A stretch of 64,000 nt of DNA from Strongylocentrotus droebachiensis (taxonomy: Eukaryota > Echinodermata > Echinoidea > Camarodonta > Strongylocentrotidae). The notes below the pieces were generated by a model. It saw nothing but the letters and a program-made list of their open reading frames with translations. It had not been told where the DNA came from and made no database searches. Made by a program: the position numbers and the translations under genes. This document shows, in pieces, positions 1 to 64,000 of the stretch. The stretch lies in the NCBI GenBank assembly GCA_035222895.1, contig JAVYIG010000644.1, positions 1 through 64,000 on the forward strand, written 5' to 3'. Each line of letters opens with the position of its first letter. The stretch's first letter is position 1.

Positions 1-62
1 GGTTCATAATTATGATTGCAGCATGAGCTAAATCCAGGATTTTGTTTCAGAATCTGAGGCAA
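1..62 (-). repeat. Family L repeat fragment
   Basis: TCATAATTATGATTGCAGCA and the block GAGCTAAATCCAGGATTTTG are shared, in either orientation, with 4440-4505, 13805-13880 and 52560-52630. This is the truncated edge of a dispersed repeat next to the last visible exon. Confidence 0.7.
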
Positions 63-120
63 TGTTACCGAGTCACTTTCAAATTAAATCTTCCAGATTC
101 TGGACTAGACTCCTACATAC

Positions 121-62357
<62,237 letters not shown>

Positions 62358-62390
62358 CTGAAAAGGAGAAGAAAAGAAAGATCATTTAAA

Positions 62391-62593
62391 GGCAGGCTTT
62401 ACTACTTCAGCCAGAAGGTATTATACCACACAGCGAGCCAGCGAGGTCACTGTGACAGGTGGCTATCTCATTAACTCAGCTCTCAATTAACGTAAGCAAA
62501 AGAGGATCATGAGGGACTAGTGGTCACCGATTAAGCCTTATTTTCTATATAGAGGGAGCAAGTAGCTACAAGTAGGACAGTGTGGCATTAAAG
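62391..62593 (-). mobile_element. Family B short inverted-end repeat (copy 8)
   Basis: Reverse copy of a roughly 190-bp element found about eleven times in the window. Hallmarks on its own strand: ends of the form CTTTAAAGCCCCACTGTCC, then GTAGCTACTTGC, CTCTATATAG, a GGTCCCCCATGATC block, GAGCTGAGTTGATGAG, and an end near CTAGTG...CTTTAAA. Terminal TTTAAAG sequences at both ends suggest a MITE. Superfamily unknown. Confidence 0.75.
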
Positions 62594-62766
62594 TACTACC
62601 TAAAGCTTCTTGCGCCTTCTATATAGCAACCAATGCCTACTCGGTGCCTGTTGGTCCCCCGTGATCCCCTTTAATTGAGAGCTGATTTGATGAGAAAACC
62701 ACCCGTCAGTGACCTTGCAGGGAGGCCTAATCCCCCCTGGCCAAACTAGTGCAGACGGGCTTTAAA
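62593..62766 (+). mobile_element. Family B repeat (copy 9)
   Basis: Forward copy immediately abutting copy 8 head to head. It is recognisable by AGCTTCTTGCGCC, GGTCCCCCGTGATCCCC, GAGAGCTGATTTGATGAG and the end GCAGACGGGCTTTAAAG. Confidence 0.75.
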
Positions 62767-62942
62767 GCTACACTGTATTCGAACCACTACTGTTAGTGAT
62801 GTGGTCCCGTAGCTAGCTGCGCCGTTGGTTCTCACATCAAGTCCTCCTATCTGCGAAGCGGAAATTAGGTATTGGGTAATGCATTTTCAGCAAGTTGACA
62901 ATGAAATACCGTTGTGCAATAAACAGTAGGCTAAAGTGTCGC

Positions 62943-63137
62943 TTTAAAGCCCCACTGTCCTACTTGTAGCTACTTGCTCCCTCTATATAGAAAACTTCCC
63001 CAATCGGTGCCTGTTGGTCGCCCATGATCCTCTTTTTATTATGTTAGTTTAGAGCTGAGTTAATGAGATAGCCACCTGTCAGTGACCTCGCTGTGTGGTC
63101 TTATCCCTTCTGGCCCAGTAGTGTTGAAGGTCTTTAA
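62943..63137 (+). mobile_element. Family B repeat (copy 10)
   Basis: Forward copy starting TTTAAAGCCCCACTGTCC and containing TAGCTACTTGCTCCC and CTCTATATAGAAAAC. It ends near AGTAGTGTTGAAGG. Confidence 0.8.
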
Positions 63138-63318
63138 GCGGGGCTGCACTACTTCTAGTTACTTGCGCCCTCTATAAAGCAAACAATGCCTAAGCGGTAC
63201 CCGTTGGTGCCCCATGATCCCCTTTGTTAATGTTAATTGAGAGCTGATTTGATGAGATAACCACCTGTCAGTGACCACGCACGGAGGTCTATTTCCTCCT
63301 GGCCAAACTAGCGCGGAT
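63137..63318 (+). mobile_element. Family B repeat (copy 11)
   Basis: Forward copy directly following copy 10, starting near TTTAAGCGGGGCTGCACT. It contains GAGAGCTGATTTGATGAG and ends near CCAAACTAGCGCGG. Copies 8-11 form a cluster of four in about 930 bp upstream of exon 1. Confidence 0.7.
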
Positions 63319-63566
63319 ATGATATAAAGAAAAAGAGTCAGCTAGTGTGATTAGGCAAGCCATTAATCTACACTTGTCACTCTCCATCTGTAGTCTACAG
63401 GCGCAAACCCTTCTCAGTTGGTGTCAATAGGCAGCTATAGCGTCGTCCGCCAGCGCGTACGTATTTTGAGCGCCCTCTGGAATACGGGAACATGCCCCTT
63501 TATGTGTCAATTTCGAGCTCTGACGCAGCCAGCGACTGACATAATATCTTGGCTCTCCCAAAATGC

Positions 63567-63969
63567 TTAAAGATAAAGTTGAGTTCTGCAGTTATGCGAT
63601 TGCATTGTGAAAGAAAAGGTGTGGAATGGATCAGGAAAAAAAGTTGATCATGTAGCATGTAAGTATTGGTGTCTACTGCAAGGTTCGGGAATCATCAAAA
63701 TCATAATAAATTTGGCCCAGTCTTGGTAAAATAACGAGTACTGTACACAGAAAGATGTATATGGGACTAAACAAAATTGGTGTCGGGGCTAGTATGCCTT
63801 GTTTTCTATATCTTTCTATGCTCATTTCTCAGCTAGTATACATTTTCTACCCAAGTTAATTGGCAAATGACATTTATTTGTAATCTTGAACATTCAGTGT
63901 AAGTTTCATTTGATTCTGTGAGAATTAATTTCCTTTTTTTCTTCTTCCAGAACTCAAGTTTATCTTTAA
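63567..63969 (+). mobile_element. Family A inverted-end MITE (copy 6)
   Basis: Starts TTAAAGATAAAGTTGAGTTC and ends GAACTCAAGTTTATCTTTAA, imperfect inverted ends of about 20 bp. The interior shares GCGATTGCATTGTGAAAG and the ACTGTACACAGAAAGATG block with the other copies. This subfamily has TGGTGTCGGGGCTAGTA in its middle, as does the copy at 3690-4063. The remainder of the stretch from 62357 to 64000 shows no exon that I can support. Confidence 0.8.
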
Positions 63970-64000
63970 CCCTAAAAAGGCCGGGCTATTTGAGGTCTTG

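Overview
The window is a piece of an animal nuclear genome. It is intron-rich and AT-rich, packed with small DNA transposons, and nearly all of its coding content lies on the minus strand in short exons with AG/GT borders. The domain mix (discoidin, kringle, EGF, cadherin, ephrin-receptor-like and thrombospondin modules in one protein) and the repeat content point to a marine invertebrate deuterostome. An echinoderm such as a sea urchin is my best guess, but this is an inference without any database search.

Essentially the whole window is one gene read right to left. I reconstructed 38 consecutive coding exons (62357 down to 121). All reading-frame phases agree from exon to exon, giving 6190 nt or about 2060 residues. 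The 5' end lies beyond 64000 and the last exon may continue beyond position 1. From the N-terminal side, the visible protein has three F5/8 type C (discoidin) domains (62357-40976), three kringles (40451-36227), one unrecognised 44-residue segment (34051-33920), one EGF (32965-32855), about one and a half cadherin repeats (32312-29651) and a fourth discoidin domain (27945-24986). Then come ephrin-receptor/TNFR-like cysteine-rich modules (23694-21042), four thrombospondin/COMP-type EGF modules (19488-15622), thrombospondin type 3 calcium-binding repeats (14298-5811) and the thrombospondin C-terminal lectin-like domain (5980-121). The C-terminal part is thus a complete thrombospondin signature carrying a long, shuffled N-terminal extension. 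From memory it resembles the 'mega-thrombospondins' of invertebrates. It is expected to be a secreted, calcium-binding matrix protein.

The introns hold one convincing tRNA-Ser(GCT) gene (minus, 37076-36996) and many repeats. An L1-like retrotransposon (about 46517-51750, with a near-perfect target duplication) carries two nested insertions: an L2/CR1-type 3' fragment and a Penelope-like fragment with a 12-bp target duplication. There are hAT-type poly-G elements with exact 8-bp target duplications (one pair nested exactly at a boundary), two CACTA-like palindromes next to splice donors, and several multi-copy inverted-repeat families. There are also tRNA-derived SINEs, minisatellites and long GAT/AGT/GA microsatellites. 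Two tandem duplications have copied splice sites of the gene itself.

The genomic layout fits modular evolution: most modules sit in phase 1-1 exon cassettes that can be added or lost without a frameshift. No promoter, polyA site or second protein-coding host gene was identified.
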